From: Pyrinomonadaceae bacterium
Lineage (GTDB): Bacteria; Acidobacteriota; Blastocatellia; Pyrinomonadales; Pyrinomonadaceae
Length of the DNA: 20,324 bases
Direction: 5' to 3'
NCBI GenBank assembly: GCA_013695245.1
Contig: JACDAW010000284.1
Coordinates: forward strand, 1-20,324
A program made the position numbers and the translations under genes. Shown one piece after another: positions 1-7,915 of the stretch (position 1 is its first letter; each line of letters begins with the position of its first letter). The notes beneath the pieces were generated by a model. It saw only the letters and a program-made list of their open reading frames with translations. It had not been told where the DNA came from and did not search any database.

Positions 1-367
1 CCGCAGTTTCAGCCGCCACATTCGGACGCAACTTGAAATCGCCCGTATAAACAAGCCGCTCGCCTTCCGCTTCAACAAGTACCTGCGCCGAGCCGAGACA
101 ATGCCCGGCCGGATAAAACGTCAAAGCGTAACGCCCGTAGTCGCGTCGTTCGCCATAACGAAGCGTCTCGATTATCGCCTCATTGTTTCTATCAACGCGG
201 TGGCGAAAGATGCGCGCCGTCTCCGGCGTCGAGATGATCGCGCGGTGCTCCGCCGTGTGATCGGAGTGCGCGTGCGAGATCACGCAGCGTTCGCGTCCCT
301 CTTGCGCGTCGAACCAGAGATCGAGATCGGGCAGATATAATCCGTCGCGGTACTCAACTCTCAACAT
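1..367 (-). CDS. Metallo-beta-lactamase-fold exonuclease (N-terminal part, runs off left edge)
   Basis: Reading the minus strand from the ATG at 367-365 gives 122 open codons to the window edge with no stop, so the C-terminal part is missing. The signature metal-binding motif HAHSDH sits at residues 32-37, followed by PAGHCLGSAQ (about 86-95) and VYTGDFKLR (106-114). These are the HxHxDH, GH and TGD landmarks of the beta-CASP/CPSF73-like branch of the MBL fold, which acts as an RNA or DNA exonuclease in the cytoplasm. The start DGLYLPDLDLWFDA also resembles the exonuclease found beside bacterial ATP-dependent ligases and Lhr-type helicases. The neighbouring gene that would test that link lies outside the window. 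GAGGG eight bases before the ATG is a plausible ribosome site. I am sure of the fold and less sure of the substrate. Confidence 0.85.
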   Translation of the reverse strand, partial: MLRVEYRDGLYLPDLDLWFDAQEGRERCVISHAHSDHTAEHRAIISTPETARIFRHRVDRNNEAIIETLRYGERRDYGRYALTFYPAGHCLGSAQVLVEAEGERLVYTGDFKLRPNVAAETA

Positions 368-458
368 GTGTCGCGCCCTCGCCCGAATCCGCCGACGCGA
401 ACTCTATTTCGCCATCGGGAAATCATTCGCATTCTTTTCCACAATAAACTGTAAAGCT

Positions 459-464
459 ATTATA
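459..464 (-). promoter_or_regulatory. Possible -10 box for the exonuclease gene in a divergent promoter region
   Basis: The 137-base gap between the exonuclease start (367) and the phosphatase start (505) is AT-rich compared with its flanks. On the minus strand it contains an exact TATAAT, about 90 bases before the exonuclease ATG. No good -35 lies 16-18 bases upstream. On the plus strand the overlapping TATTAT (458-463) could serve the phosphatase gene, again without a clear -35. This is a weak call. Confidence 0.3.
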
Positions 465-504
465 CGATAGCAAGACGAATGCGCGCACCGCGCCAATTAC
501 AAAC

Positions 505-1296
505 ATGAACATCAACAACCACGACGACGAAACTCGCCAAGCCGCACAACAATCTCCCACAATTGATCTCGCCGCTCGTGCCGACTCCGCTCAGCCACAA
601 CTCAGCCCGCGACGCCGCGCAGCGCAACGGCTTTTACGCGCCGAGATTCGCTACGCGGCCGCGCTCGCCGCGTTTACGTTACTCGCCGTGTTCGCGCATT
701 TCTACAGCTACTTCGGCTGGGACTTACGCGCCGAACGCGCACTGCAATCGCTCGCCATACCCGGACTCGAAGCGTTGATGCGTTTCGTTTCCTTCTTCGG
801 CAACACGTGGCATCCGCACGCGATCACCGCGATCACGCTTTCTCTGTTCCTCTACTTTCGTCGTCGTAGCGAGGCGGCCGCTCTACTTTTAAGCGCGGGC
901 GGATGCGCCATCGTCAACTCGCTCGCCAAAATCCTGATCGCCCGCCCGCGTCCGACGGCTGATCTCGTCCGCGTCTTTCGTGACGTTCCCACGCAAAGCT
1001 TCCCTTCCGGTCACGTCACGTTCTACGTCTGCTACTTCGGCTTTCTCTTCTTCACCGCCTATGCCCTGCTCCCCCGCGCTTCATCCGTCCGACGCCTTGC
1101 ACTCGCGGCCTTTTTTCTTCCCGTCTTACTCGTCGGCTTCTCCCGCGTTTATCTCGGCGCGCATTGGCCAAGCGACACCATCGGCGCATATCTCCTAAGC
1201 GGCGTCTGGCTCGCCTTCTCGCTGCACATGTACCGCCACTGGAAAGAACGCGCGACGTTCCACGCCAAATCCGACGGCCAATCAACCACTGGATAA
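505..1296 (+). CDS. PAP2-family membrane phosphatase
   Basis: The 263-aa protein carries the complete three-part acid phosphatase signature of the PAP2 (phosphatidic acid phosphatase type 2) family. There is K142 with R149-P150 (K-x6-RP), then PSGH at 167-170, then S213-R214-x5-H220-x3-D224. Several hydrophobic segments (about 50-70, 105-118, 125-145, 170-190, 197-215, 226-241) indicate a polytopic membrane protein with the active site on the outer face. Relatives dephosphorylate lipid phosphates such as phosphatidic acid, phosphatidylglycerol phosphate or undecaprenyl diphosphate; the substrate cannot be read from sequence. The hydrophilic first 45 residues are an extra cytoplasmic tail with no recognised motif. 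No clear Shine-Dalgarno precedes the ATG. The gene stands alone and its stop lies 64 bases before the next start. Confidence 0.92.
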   Translation: MNINNHDDETRQAAQQSPTIDLAARADSAQPQLSPRRRAAQRLLRAEIRYAAALAAFTLLAVFAHFYSYFGWDLRAERALQSLAIPGLEALMRFVSFFGNTWHPHAITAITLSLFLYFRRRSEAAALLLSAGGCAIVNSLAKILIARPRPTADLVRVFRDVPTQSFPSGHVTFYVCYFGFLFFTAYALLPRASSVRRLALAAFFLPVLLVGFSRVYLGAHWPSDTIGAYLLSGVWLAFSLHMYRHWKERATFHAKSDGQSTTG

Positions 1297-1360
1297 CAAC
1301 GTGATGATGGATGTTATATTGTAATTTCGCAGCATAGTAATAGTTGGCGTCTTCTCGATA

Positions 1361-1885
1361 ATGAAAACTCTAAATATCATTATTTACTGTATGGCTTTCA
1401 CCGCATTTGTTGCATTGCCATTCTTAATTGTGAACTGGATTAGATTCATGGTTGAACGTGCGAGCAAAGGCAAACAGCTTGCTAAATTCCCTTATAAAAG
1501 TGTTGGCTTCTTCATCGTTTCTATTATCGTTGCAGTAATTCTAGTCCAAGTAAGCGCATCATTAGCCCGCGAGAAAGCATTAAATTATCTGAATAGATTA
1601 TCAGGCGATTATAAGTTAAAGATAAATGATCAATCTGTTCCCGAAAATGAATATTCCCAAATTATACCTGCGCTTTCGAGCATCGCCGATCAGCTAGCTC
1701 ATCACTCTCATACAACCACACGTATTCGAGTTGAGATTGAGAGCGGTAATAGAGTATTGAGATTAGAACTGGGAAGAGATTCAGATCGCCCACAGGAATA
1801 TTGGGTTTTCTATCCTGATTATGGCGTCACATCCGACAATGAAATTGGGCGGATTACAACACATGCTTTTGATAAATATAAGTAA
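1361..1885 (+). CDS. Orphan two-span membrane protein of AT-rich composition
   Basis: I do not recognise this 174-aa protein. It has two hydrophobic helices (about residues 5-28 and 48-68) separated by a short basic loop (KGKQLAKFPYK), followed by a soluble domain of about 105 residues. By the positive-inside rule the loop is cytoplasmic and the C-terminal domain is outside. Base composition is clearly different from its neighbours: I count 22 G+C of 60 at 1381-1440 and 19 of 60 at 1561-1620, against 36 of 60 at 661-720 in the phosphatase. Codons such as TTA, ATA and AAA are common. This suggests relatively recent acquisition or a poorly expressed gene. The long open frame and sensible membrane topology support a real protein; no family could be named. 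Confidence 0.65.
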   Translation: MKTLNIIIYCMAFTAFVALPFLIVNWIRFMVERASKGKQLAKFPYKSVGFFIVSIIVAVILVQVSASLAREKALNYLNRLSGDYKLKINDQSVPENEYSQIIPALSSIADQLAHHSHTTTRIRVEIESGNRVLRLELGRDSDRPQEYWVFYPDYGVTSDNEIGRITTHAFDKYK

Positions 1886-1990
1886 TGAGATAAACATTCG
1901 GTTATGAAAAGGCGATGCCTAGCAACTCGTTGAACCTGACCGGGATTAACTTGCCTTTCATCCGCAAGACATGGATGCTTGGTTAAATGC

Positions 1991-2020
1991 TTCCTGACGA
2001 ATTAAGTCAAGCGTTATACT
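1991..2020 (+). promoter_or_regulatory. Possible sigma70-type promoter for the ICMT-like gene
   Basis: A TATACT box (2015-2020, five of six matches to TATAAT) lies 30 bases before the ATG at 2051. The best -35 is TTCCTG at 1991-1996 with an 18-base spacer, which is weak. The 165-base gap between 1886 and 2050 holds no gene that I can see. Confidence 0.35.
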
Positions 2021-2050
2021 GCTTCGCGTTAAGTATGTAACCCAAGCATT

Positions 2051-2617
2051 ATGAATATACCTGTGTTTGCTACTATCCTTTGCGCCTTTTTGCTTCTCTC
2101 GGAAATGTGGCTGAATCGCCCATGGCGGCGCAGGAAAGATGTCGTGCGAAATTGTGATAAACATTCGTTGGAGATTGTCGCGCTGGCGAGTTTGTCAGTG
2201 CCGTTCGGTATCTACGCGGGATTCACGCATGTTGGACGAATAGAATCGGGAAGAATGTTTTTTGCGCTGGCTGGAACAGTTTTGGCGCTTGTTGGAGTAA
2301 TAATTAGGCAGCGAGCGGTTCACACTTTGAAGCAGTATTTTACGCTCAACGTCACTATCTTGGACGATCACCGGATTGTGAAGCGCGGTTTGTATAAAAC
2401 GATCCGGCATCCATCTTACACGGGCTACTTGCTTCGCTACTTCGGCGGCGGGTTGGCGTTCGCTAATTGGCTCAGTTTGCTTTTAATTTTTCTGCCGACG
2501 CTTGCGGCGATCTTGTACCGGATGCGCGTTGAAGAGGAAGCTTTGACGGAAACGTTTGGCAGTGAATACACGGATTATCTCAAACACACGAAGCGTTTGA
2601 TCCCGAAAATATATTGA
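2051..2617 (+). CDS. Isoprenylcysteine carboxyl methyltransferase (ICMT)/PEMT-family membrane protein
   Basis: The 188-aa protein has hydrophobic helices near residues 3-18, 40-57, 70-87 and 135-155 and the conserved C-terminal block of the ICMT/PEMT-like family. That block comprises RGLYKTIRHPSYTGYLL (112-128), the acidic EEE (161-163) and YTDYLKHTKRLIP (173-185). In the family this block binds S-adenosylmethionine and methylates a membrane-embedded acceptor. Bacterial members act on lipids or unknown substrates, because bacteria lack prenylated CaaX proteins. No Shine-Dalgarno is obvious before the ATG. The gene converges with the AP2 gene, with only 19 bases between the two stop codons. 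The family is secure; the substrate is unknown. Confidence 0.88.
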   Translation: MNIPVFATILCAFLLLSEMWLNRPWRRRKDVVRNCDKHSLEIVALASLSVPFGIYAGFTHVGRIESGRMFFALAGTVLALVGVIIRQRAVHTLKQYFTLNVTILDDHRIVKRGLYKTIRHPSYTGYLLRYFGGGLAFANWLSLLLIFLPTLAAILYRMRVEEEALTETFGSEYTDYLKHTKRLIPKIY

Positions 2618-2636
2618 AAAATTTGAGATGAAACGG

Positions 2637-3131
2637 CTATTTACGTTTCTGCGCTCGCGCTGCGCGTTTCCTGTCCATCTCCAACTGCATTCGCTCCACT
2701 TCTTTCAATCCTGCTTTCCTCGCCTTGATCGCCAACTTCAAAGCCGCCGCTTCGCTGCGCCCATCAGGAGAGTAGTGAAACTTTCTATTGATCTGTTGAC
2801 CGTCGGGCAAAACCCAGCCCGCCTGCCACACTTCGTAATAATATCCACGCTTAGTCGAGTGTGTTTTGTGAATGCCCGCGTAGCCGCTCGTGTTGCGCGA
2901 GTTTGTGCGATTAAACATATTGCCGCGCACGCTCGGCGGATACTGTCGCAACAATTCGTCTCGATACTCTTTTGCGCGGCGCAGCGCGTTCGTCTTGCCG
3001 CCGTATGTGCCATCGTAGAAAAACCTCTGAAACTTCTCGCCGTCGCGCATCATCCTCACCAACCAGCCATGTTGATTCTTTTTTTCCTGATCAACGCGAC
3101 TGATGTTACGCAAACTTTTCTCTCGCTTCAT
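2637..3131 (-). CDS. Stand-alone AP2-domain DNA-binding protein
   Basis: This 164-aa basic protein appears to contain two beta-sheet DNA-binding units of the AP2/integrase type. The first spans about residues 8-62 (GWLVRMMRDGEKFQRFFYD followed by a helix ALRRAKEYRDELL). The second spans about 79-137 and opens with NTSGYAGIHKT, the typical AP2 N(T/K)SGYxGI motif, followed by aromatic strands and the helix SEAAALKLAIKAR. A Lys/Arg-rich tail (about 138-164) follows. In bacteria and phages this domain usually sits on HNH homing endonucleases or integrases. No nuclease domain is present here, so a regulatory or nucleoid role, or a remnant of a mobile element, are both open. A GGCGGAA stretch before the ATG is a weak ribosome site. 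The gene follows the nucleotidase on the same strand by 110 bases and has its own candidate promoter. Confidence 0.75.
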   Translation of the reverse strand: MKREKSLRNISRVDQEKKNQHGWLVRMMRDGEKFQRFFYDGTYGGKTNALRRAKEYRDELLRQYPPSVRGNMFNRTNSRNTSGYAGIHKTHSTKRGYYYEVWQAGWVLPDGQQINRKFHYSPDGRSEAAALKLAIKARKAGLKEVERMQLEMDRKRAARAQKRK

Positions 3132-3170
3132 GTGTTCCGCCTTCGCTTACAAATCGTTTAAGACGACAAC

Positions 3171-3199
3171 AAAATATCAGGATGGTTCCGCTATTGCAA
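3171..3199 (-). promoter_or_regulatory. Candidate promoter of the AP2-domain gene
   Basis: On the minus strand TTGCAA (3199-3194) is followed after 17 bases by TATTTT (3176-3171), preceded by TGA, which gives an extended -10. Transcription would begin near 3164, about 33 bases before the ATG at 3131. This would allow expression independent of the upstream nucleotidase gene. The prediction rests on pattern only. Confidence 0.45.
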
Positions 3200-3241
3200 T
3201 CGCCTCGCGCGGGCGCAGCATTCAAATTAAGTTTTAACAAA

Positions 3242-4981
3242 CTACGATTTTCTTCCGGCGGCGACAGAAGCTTGCGGCACGAGGCGCCAATTGTTTGTCG
3301 GTTCTGCCGGAACGAGTTTGTTGCGCTCGACCCAATCAATGATCAACTCCCGTATCTCTTCGCTCGACCGATAAAGCACCGGCGCATCCTTGTACATCGT
3401 GTATCCGCCGCCGCCGTTGACGCGGTAATTGTTTGTCGCAAGGCGAAACTTCTGCGTCGGCGTTACGGGAAGATTCTTGAAGCGTAAATTTTCGATACGC
3501 TCTCCAATCGGCTTCGCAAGATTGATGTCGTAAGTTACGCCTTCGGCGATGTCGAAGTTGTAGCCGGGAATCTTCTCGTCAACGAGATCGGCGACTGGCT
3601 TGTTCGGAACGTAAGCGCCGAAATACTTTGCGGAATGCTCAAGCGCATCTTTCAATTGCTTGCCTGTCACTTCTAAAACGACCAAAGTATTTTCATATTC
3701 GTAAAGCCCGGCGATGTCGCGCACCGTTACATTGCCTTGAGGAAGATGCGCTTGCGGGTTGAAGCTCGCCGCCATCGAAACGTCGGCACGTCCCGCGTCC
3801 AACTGCACGCGGTGAATGAGATCGAGAATCGCGGCATCACGAAAGCGTGCATCCTTCGCGGAGAGTTCGGCGGGCGAAGTGCCGATCACACGCGAGAGCC
3901 AAGCCTGTGTCTCGCGGTCGTAAGGCGCGGCGATGCGCGCTATTTCCGCGTCAACTTCCGTCGCATCAGTAATGGGAATCGTGCGCGCTCCCTTCGCTGA
4001 AACGCGCCAACGATTGTTTGACGCATCGCGCTCAAGATAAATGTCCGTGCGTGCGACGCGACGCGCCCACTTGTCAGCCTGTGTCAGTAACACGCCGTTG
4101 ATAAACATGGACGGAACTTCGCGGTGCGTGTGTCCCATCGTGATCACGTCAACGCCCGGAACAGACTCGGCAATCGCAATCGCGGCGTTTTCGTTCTTCA
4201 CCTGTCCGGGACTGATCTCGCCCGTGCGCAAATCGCGCTCCAGTCCCATGTGCATCGCAATCACAACCAAATCCACCTTCTCCTTCTCGCGCAACACGCC
4301 GACCCACTTGCGCGCTTCCGAGACGGTTTCGCGGAACTCTAGCCCCGCGTAGTTCTCTTTATTCTCCCAAGCCGGAATGCCCGGCGTCGTAAGTCCTAAG
4401 ACGCCGACGCGCACGCCGTTTAATTCCTTGACGATGTAGGGCGTGAAAACCGTTTCGTTCGTGCCCGTCTTGTAAGTGTTAGCTGAAAGCCATGCGAAAT
4501 TGGCTTCGCCACGAGCTTTGTTGAGCACGGGAAGTCCGAAGTTGTATTCATGATTGCCGACGGCCATCGCGTCATAATTCATCGCATTCATGGCGAGCAT
4601 CACGGGATCGGGCGGCGCGTTATTCTTTTTATTGTGATAGTAAACGAGCGGCGTGCCTTGAATCGTGTCGCCGGAATCAATGAGCAGCGAGTTAGGATTC
4701 TCCTTGCGCGCCGCGCGCACGATGCTTGCGGCTTGCGCTAAGCCGCGCGCATCGCGCTTATCGGTGTAGTAATCAATAGGCAGGATGTTGCCGTGCAAAT
4801 CCGTTGTCGAAAGGATCGTTACCCACGCGCGCTGCGGAGTTTGCCCGCCTTGCGCGTTGACGATAACAATGCTGCCCGACGACCACGTGAAAACCAGCGC
4901 GCACGCCGCAAGCAGCACGAAAAGCGTTAACGATCCTGCGGAAAAGAACTTTCTTGTATTCAAATGATAGAGACGTGTCAT
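3242..4981 (-). CDS. Exported 5'-nucleotidase / bifunctional metallophosphatase (UshA-like)
   Basis: The 579-aa protein has the two-domain architecture of periplasmic 5'-nucleotidases. A hydrophobic export signal (about 12-43, likely cut after VNA at residue 43) leads into a metallophosphatase domain with the expected metal ligands. These are D61 and H63 (TTDLHGN), D105 (DSGDTIQG), N143-H144 (GNHEYNFG), H244 (AMHMG), and H284 and H286 (GHTH). UshA has GHxQ where this protein has GHTH. The C-terminal nucleotidase domain carries NYRVNGGGGY near residues 525-534. The enzyme would release phosphate and nucleosides from nucleotides outside the inner membrane. A strong GAGGGAG site lies seven bases before the ATG. 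The gene diverges from the secreted-protein gene at 5051 across only 69 bases, so the two may share a control region. Confidence 0.93.
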   Translation of the reverse strand: MTRLYHLNTRKFFSAGSLTLFVLLAACALVFTWSSGSIVIVNAQGGQTPQRAWVTILSTTDLHGNILPIDYYTDKRDARGLAQAASIVRAARKENPNSLLIDSGDTIQGTPLVYYHNKKNNAPPDPVMLAMNAMNYDAMAVGNHEYNFGLPVLNKARGEANFAWLSANTYKTGTNETVFTPYIVKELNGVRVGVLGLTTPGIPAWENKENYAGLEFRETVSEARKWVGVLREKEKVDLVVIAMHMGLERDLRTGEISPGQVKNENAAIAIAESVPGVDVITMGHTHREVPSMFINGVLLTQADKWARRVARTDIYLERDASNNRWRVSAKGARTIPITDATEVDAEIARIAAPYDRETQAWLSRVIGTSPAELSAKDARFRDAAILDLIHRVQLDAGRADVSMAASFNPQAHLPQGNVTVRDIAGLYEYENTLVVLEVTGKQLKDALEHSAKYFGAYVPNKPVADLVDEKIPGYNFDIAEGVTYDINLAKPIGERIENLRFKNLPVTPTQKFRLATNNYRVNGGGGYTMYKDAPVLYRSSEEIRELIIDWVERNKLVPAEPTNNWRLVPQASVAAGRKS

Positions 4982-5050
4982 AGAATTCTCCCTCGCAACT
5001 CTCCTGCACTTTCAACAAACGTTGACTTTGAGTTCGATCAGTTCTCAACC

Positions 5051-6052
5051 ATGAAAACAAACTTCGGCTTTCGCTTCACGCATAAAGTATTAAGATTCCG
5101 GTTCGGCGTTTTAATTTGCCTTGCAGCTTTCACGCACTCAAGTCTCGCGCAGCAATCGCCTCCGTCGAATCAAACCGCATCGCCCGTCATCACCGCACCG
5201 GAACTTGAGAACTTGTTGACGCTGGGCGGCACGCGCATCCTCGAATATGGAGATGCGTTTAGGAATTTGCTTGCCGAAGAAACTCAGACAACGGAAGTTT
5301 ACAACAACTCAGGTCAACTTACGCGCAGCCGCCGGATCGTCTCCGATTTGATCATTTACCAATCGCAACTTGATCCCAAGCGGGTGGCTGAATATCGCAA
5401 CGTGCGTGAAGTTGACAATCGCCTTATCGCCGAACGAGATAAGCGCGTTCTGAATCTCTTCGAGCGTCTGGCGAAAGCCGAAAACGTTGAGGAAGAACTC
5501 AAGCGCATTAAACGCGAAGGCTCGCGCTATAATCTTAACTACAGATTCGTAGGACTGACAATGAATCAAGGCTTTGCGCTAACAGAAAACTTGCGCCCCG
5601 CGTTTCGCTTGGAAGCAATCGGGAACGAAGCGGTGAACGGGCATGAAACGATTATCGTTCGCTTCCAGCAGATCGTCTCTAATCCTGACATCAAATCGAA
5701 AGTTTCGTTGCATAAATCGCTTGAACCATCCAACCCGCTTTATCGCGGACGACTCTAGCTCGACCGTCGCACCGGGCAAATCTGGCGCGAAGAAACCGAA
5801 CTGACCATTCAACCGCCGAGCTATGCGGAACCGCTCGTCCTCATCCGCACAGACATCTTTTACGCTCCGAGCGATTTCAAAATCTTAGTTCCCCGCCGCG
5901 CCGTCGGTGAGTTCTTCAATCAGTTTAAACTCGGCGCAAACCGCGTCCTCATGCCCTCAATCGGCGGGCGCATTACGCTCGAATATAAAAACTTCCGACG
6001 CTTCAACGTCACCTCCCAAGAAGGCGCGCTCACGCCGCAACAGCCACGTTAA
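5051..6052 (+). pseudogene. Secreted protein of unknown function interrupted by one in-frame TAG
   Basis: The frame opens at ATG 5051 with a clear signal peptide (hydrophobic core FGVLICLAAF, probable cleavage after SSLA, residue 33), runs 235 codons, meets TAG at 5756-5758, and then stays open in the same frame for 97 more codons to TAA at 6050-6052. Both halves are coding-like. The junction reads YRGRL-stop-LDRRTGQIWREE, where a Trp (TGG, one base from TAG) would fit. The full product would be 333 residues. The mature part looks like a periplasmic or outer-surface beta-rich protein with a helical stretch near 125-160 (ERLAKAENVEEELKRIKREG); I recognise no named family. An earlier in-frame ATG at 4964 is rejected because it overlaps the divergent nucleotidase and would bury the signal peptide. 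The stop could be a genuine inactivating mutation, a sequencing error or, less likely, read-through. Confidence 0.85.
5756..5758 (+). other. Premature in-frame TAG (probable TGG to TAG)
   Basis: This is codon 236 of the 333-codon frame. TAG is used as a normal terminator by at least four other genes in the window (AP2 gene, 5'-nucleotidase, TPR gene, ispH), so general recoding of TAG is not the explanation. Confidence 0.85.
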
Positions 6053-6121
6053 TTCGCGTTCATCTTATTGTTGTAAGAACGAGCTGCGTGTCGCGCGCGA
6101 TAAATAAACTAGGCGCGACTA

Positions 6122-6171
6122 AGCACGATAAAAACCGTGCTCGCCCGTGCTAATTTCGGCACATTCTTTTT
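6122..6171 (+). terminator. Weak hairpins with T-rich tail downstream of the secreted-protein gene
   Basis: AGCACG (6122-6127) and CGTGCT (6136-6141) form a perfect six-base stem. A second CGTGCT copy (6146-6151) is followed by a short GTGC/GCAC hairpin (6147-6150 with 6159-6162) and then ATTCTTTTT. The arrangement fits a modest intrinsic terminator about 70-120 bases after the TAA at 6052. The rest of the 231-base gap (6053-6283) shows no gene and no convincing promoter for the next gene. Confidence 0.4.
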
Positions 6172-6283
6172 CGATTCTTACGTCTCATGCACAATGTCAG
6201 GAGTTGACCTGAAGCTCCGTGTTGAGCGATGCTACATTTTATCTGAAACTAACTAATCCACGCGATCTTAAAGTCAACTAATT

Positions 6284-7492
6284 ATGAGCAGAACTGAAAT
6301 GAGCCACACCAACGCCGAACTGTCCGTAGGCGCGCCGCTGACCGTGCTTTCGGAAGATGAAGAGATGTTTCGCGCATCGGTGCGCGAGTTTGCCGAAGGC
6401 GAGATTCGCCCGCGCGTCGAAGCGATGGAAGAACATGCGAAACTTGATCCGGCGCTCATCAAACATTGCTTCGAGCTTGGCTTGATGAGCATCGAAGTAC
6501 CCGAAGAACATGGCGGCGCGGGCGGTTCGTTCTTCAACGCGATCATCGCCGTCGAGGAAATCTCGCGCGTTGATCCTTCGGTCGGCGTGCTCGTTGACGT
6601 GCAGAATACTTTAGTCGCCAATGCTTTTTTGCGCTACGGTAACGATGCGCAGAAACAAAATTATCTGCCGCAGCTTGCGGAGAATAAAGTCGGCGCGTAT
6701 TGCTTATCGGAAGCCGGAAGCGGGTCGGACGCATTTGCAATGCAGACGCGCGCCGTCGAAGATGGCGACTCTTTTGTTATCAACGGTCGCAAGCTGTGGA
6801 TTACCAACGGCAACGAAGCGGAAATCTTTATCGTCTTCGCTAACGCGAACCCTGAAGCCGGTTATCGCGGCATCACCGCTTTCATCGTCGAAAAGAACAC
6901 GCCCGGTTTTTCGGTCGGCAAAAAGGAAAACAAACTCGGCATCCGCGCGTCATCCACAACCGAAGTTATTTTGGAAGATGTGCGCGTGCCGAAAGAAAAC
7001 GTCCTCGGCGAGTTCGGGAAAGGTTACAAAGTTTCAATCGAGACTTTGAACGAGGGACGCATCGGCATCGGTGCGCAAATGGTGGGACTCGCGCAGGGCG
7101 CGCTGGACGCGGCGATAGGCTACACGGCCGAGCGCCAGCAATTCGGCAAAGCGATCAATAATTTCCAAGGTGTGCAGTTTACGCTCGCTGAAATGGCGAC
7201 GCAGCTTGAGGCCGCGCGCCTGCTCGTCTATAACGCCGCCAGATTGAAAGACGCGCGCCGCAACTTCGTCAAAGAAGCGGCGATAGCGAAGCTCTACTCT
7301 TCGCGCGCCGCCGAGTTTATTTCCTCCAAAGCGATTGAACTCTTCGGGGGCTACGGCTTCGTCAAAGATTACCCCGTTGAAAAATTCTGGCGCGACTCGA
7401 AGATCGGCGCGATCTATGAAGGCACGACGAATATGCAACTGCAAACCATCGCTAAATTGATCACGCAAGGAAAGCAACCGCTCGTTCCTTAA
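6284..7492 (+). CDS. Short/branched-chain acyl-CoA dehydrogenase
   Basis: The 402-aa flavoenzyme oxidises an acyl-CoA to the 2-enoyl-CoA, passing electrons to electron-transfer flavoprotein. Family landmarks are complete: LSEAGSGSDA (141-150), WITNG (172-176), NKLGIRASSTTE (216-227), RQQFGK (284-289), FGGYGF (354-359), and catalytic Glu379 in IYEGTTNMQ. The order and wording of VDVQNTLVAN, LNEGRIGI, QLEAARLLVYNAARL and KDYPVEKFWRDSKIGAIYEG match the 2-methyl-branched (ACADSB-type) subgroup more closely than the butyryl-CoA subgroup, from memory of the families. The first gene of a three-gene run, it is followed by a TPR protein and the branched-chain 2-oxoacid dehydrogenase E1, which makes isobutyryl-, isovaleryl- or 2-methylbutyryl-CoA the likely substrate. 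The start may be the ATG at 6284 or the one at 6299; neither has a clear Shine-Dalgarno. Confidence 0.93.
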   Translation: MSRTEMSHTNAELSVGAPLTVLSEDEEMFRASVREFAEGEIRPRVEAMEEHAKLDPALIKHCFELGLMSIEVPEEHGGAGGSFFNAIIAVEEISRVDPSVGVLVDVQNTLVANAFLRYGNDAQKQNYLPQLAENKVGAYCLSEAGSGSDAFAMQTRAVEDGDSFVINGRKLWITNGNEAEIFIVFANANPEAGYRGITAFIVEKNTPGFSVGKKENKLGIRASSTTEVILEDVRVPKENVLGEFGKGYKVSIETLNEGRIGIGAQMVGLAQGALDAAIGYTAERQQFGKAINNFQGVQFTLAEMATQLEAARLLVYNAARLKDARRNFVKEAAIAKLYSSRAAEFISSKAIELFGGYGFVKDYPVEKFWRDSKIGAIYEGTTNMQLQTIAKLITQGKQPLVP

Positions 7493-7559
7493 GAAATTGA
7501 GACATCAATTCATTGTTCGTTTGATTGATGAAGCACTGAATAAATGAGTGAATTAAGTC

Positions 7560-7880
7560 ATGGCAGCATCGCGCATTGAAACTTTCCAACAGATGCTCGA
7601 AGGCGATCCCGAAAACACGATGGTGCGTTTCGGATTGGCGAACGAGCTTCTAAAAGCCGAACGTTACAATGAAGCCATCGCTGCGTTTAACGATTACCTT
7701 TTGCGCGCCGATGATGAGGGCGCGGCTTTCGGAATGCTCGCCCGCGCGCTCGAAAAGCTAGATCGCCGCGCCGAAGCGCGCGCGGCATACGAACGCGGGA
7801 TCGAAGCGGCGGAAGCGCACGGACACCCTTCGATGGCGGAAGATTACCGTCTGACACTTCAGACTGATTACGAAGATTAG
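7560..7880 (+). CDS. Small tetratricopeptide-repeat protein
   Basis: The 106-aa soluble protein consists of about three helix-turn-helix TPR units. Typical packing residues appear in NTMVRFGLANELLKAERYNE (20-39), AIAAFNDYLL, GAAFGMLARALEKLDRRAEA and RAAYERGIEAA. It has no signal peptide or membrane segment, so it is cytoplasmic and probably mediates protein contacts. It sits 67 bases after the acyl-CoA dehydrogenase and 35 bases before the E1 gene, in the same direction. That suggests co-transcription and perhaps a scaffolding or assembly role, though this is inferred from position only. No good ribosome site precedes the ATG. Confidence 0.85.
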   Translation: MAASRIETFQQMLEGDPENTMVRFGLANELLKAERYNEAIAAFNDYLLRADDEGAAFGMLARALEKLDRRAEARAAYERGIEAAEAHGHPSMAEDYRLTLQTDYED

Positions 7881-7915
7881 AATTCAGGAATTAACCAGCT
7901 AGGAGACAAAGAATA

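Noticed and set aside
2628..3161. Plus-strand open frame opposite the AP2 gene
   Set aside because: The minus-strand product shows an AP2 motif and has a candidate promoter. The plus-strand product has no coherent motif and starts 11 bases after the ICMT stop only by chance.
4893..4922. Lipobox-like LAAC in the nucleotidase signal region
   Set aside because: The hydrophobic stretch continues well beyond the Cys, and a better signal peptidase I site (VNA, residue 43) follows. A lipoprotein is less likely.
5756..5758. TAG as a recoded sense codon (pyrrolysine or code change)
   Set aside because: TAG serves as an ordinary stop for the AP2, nucleotidase, TPR and ispH genes in the same window, and no pyrrolysine genes are seen.
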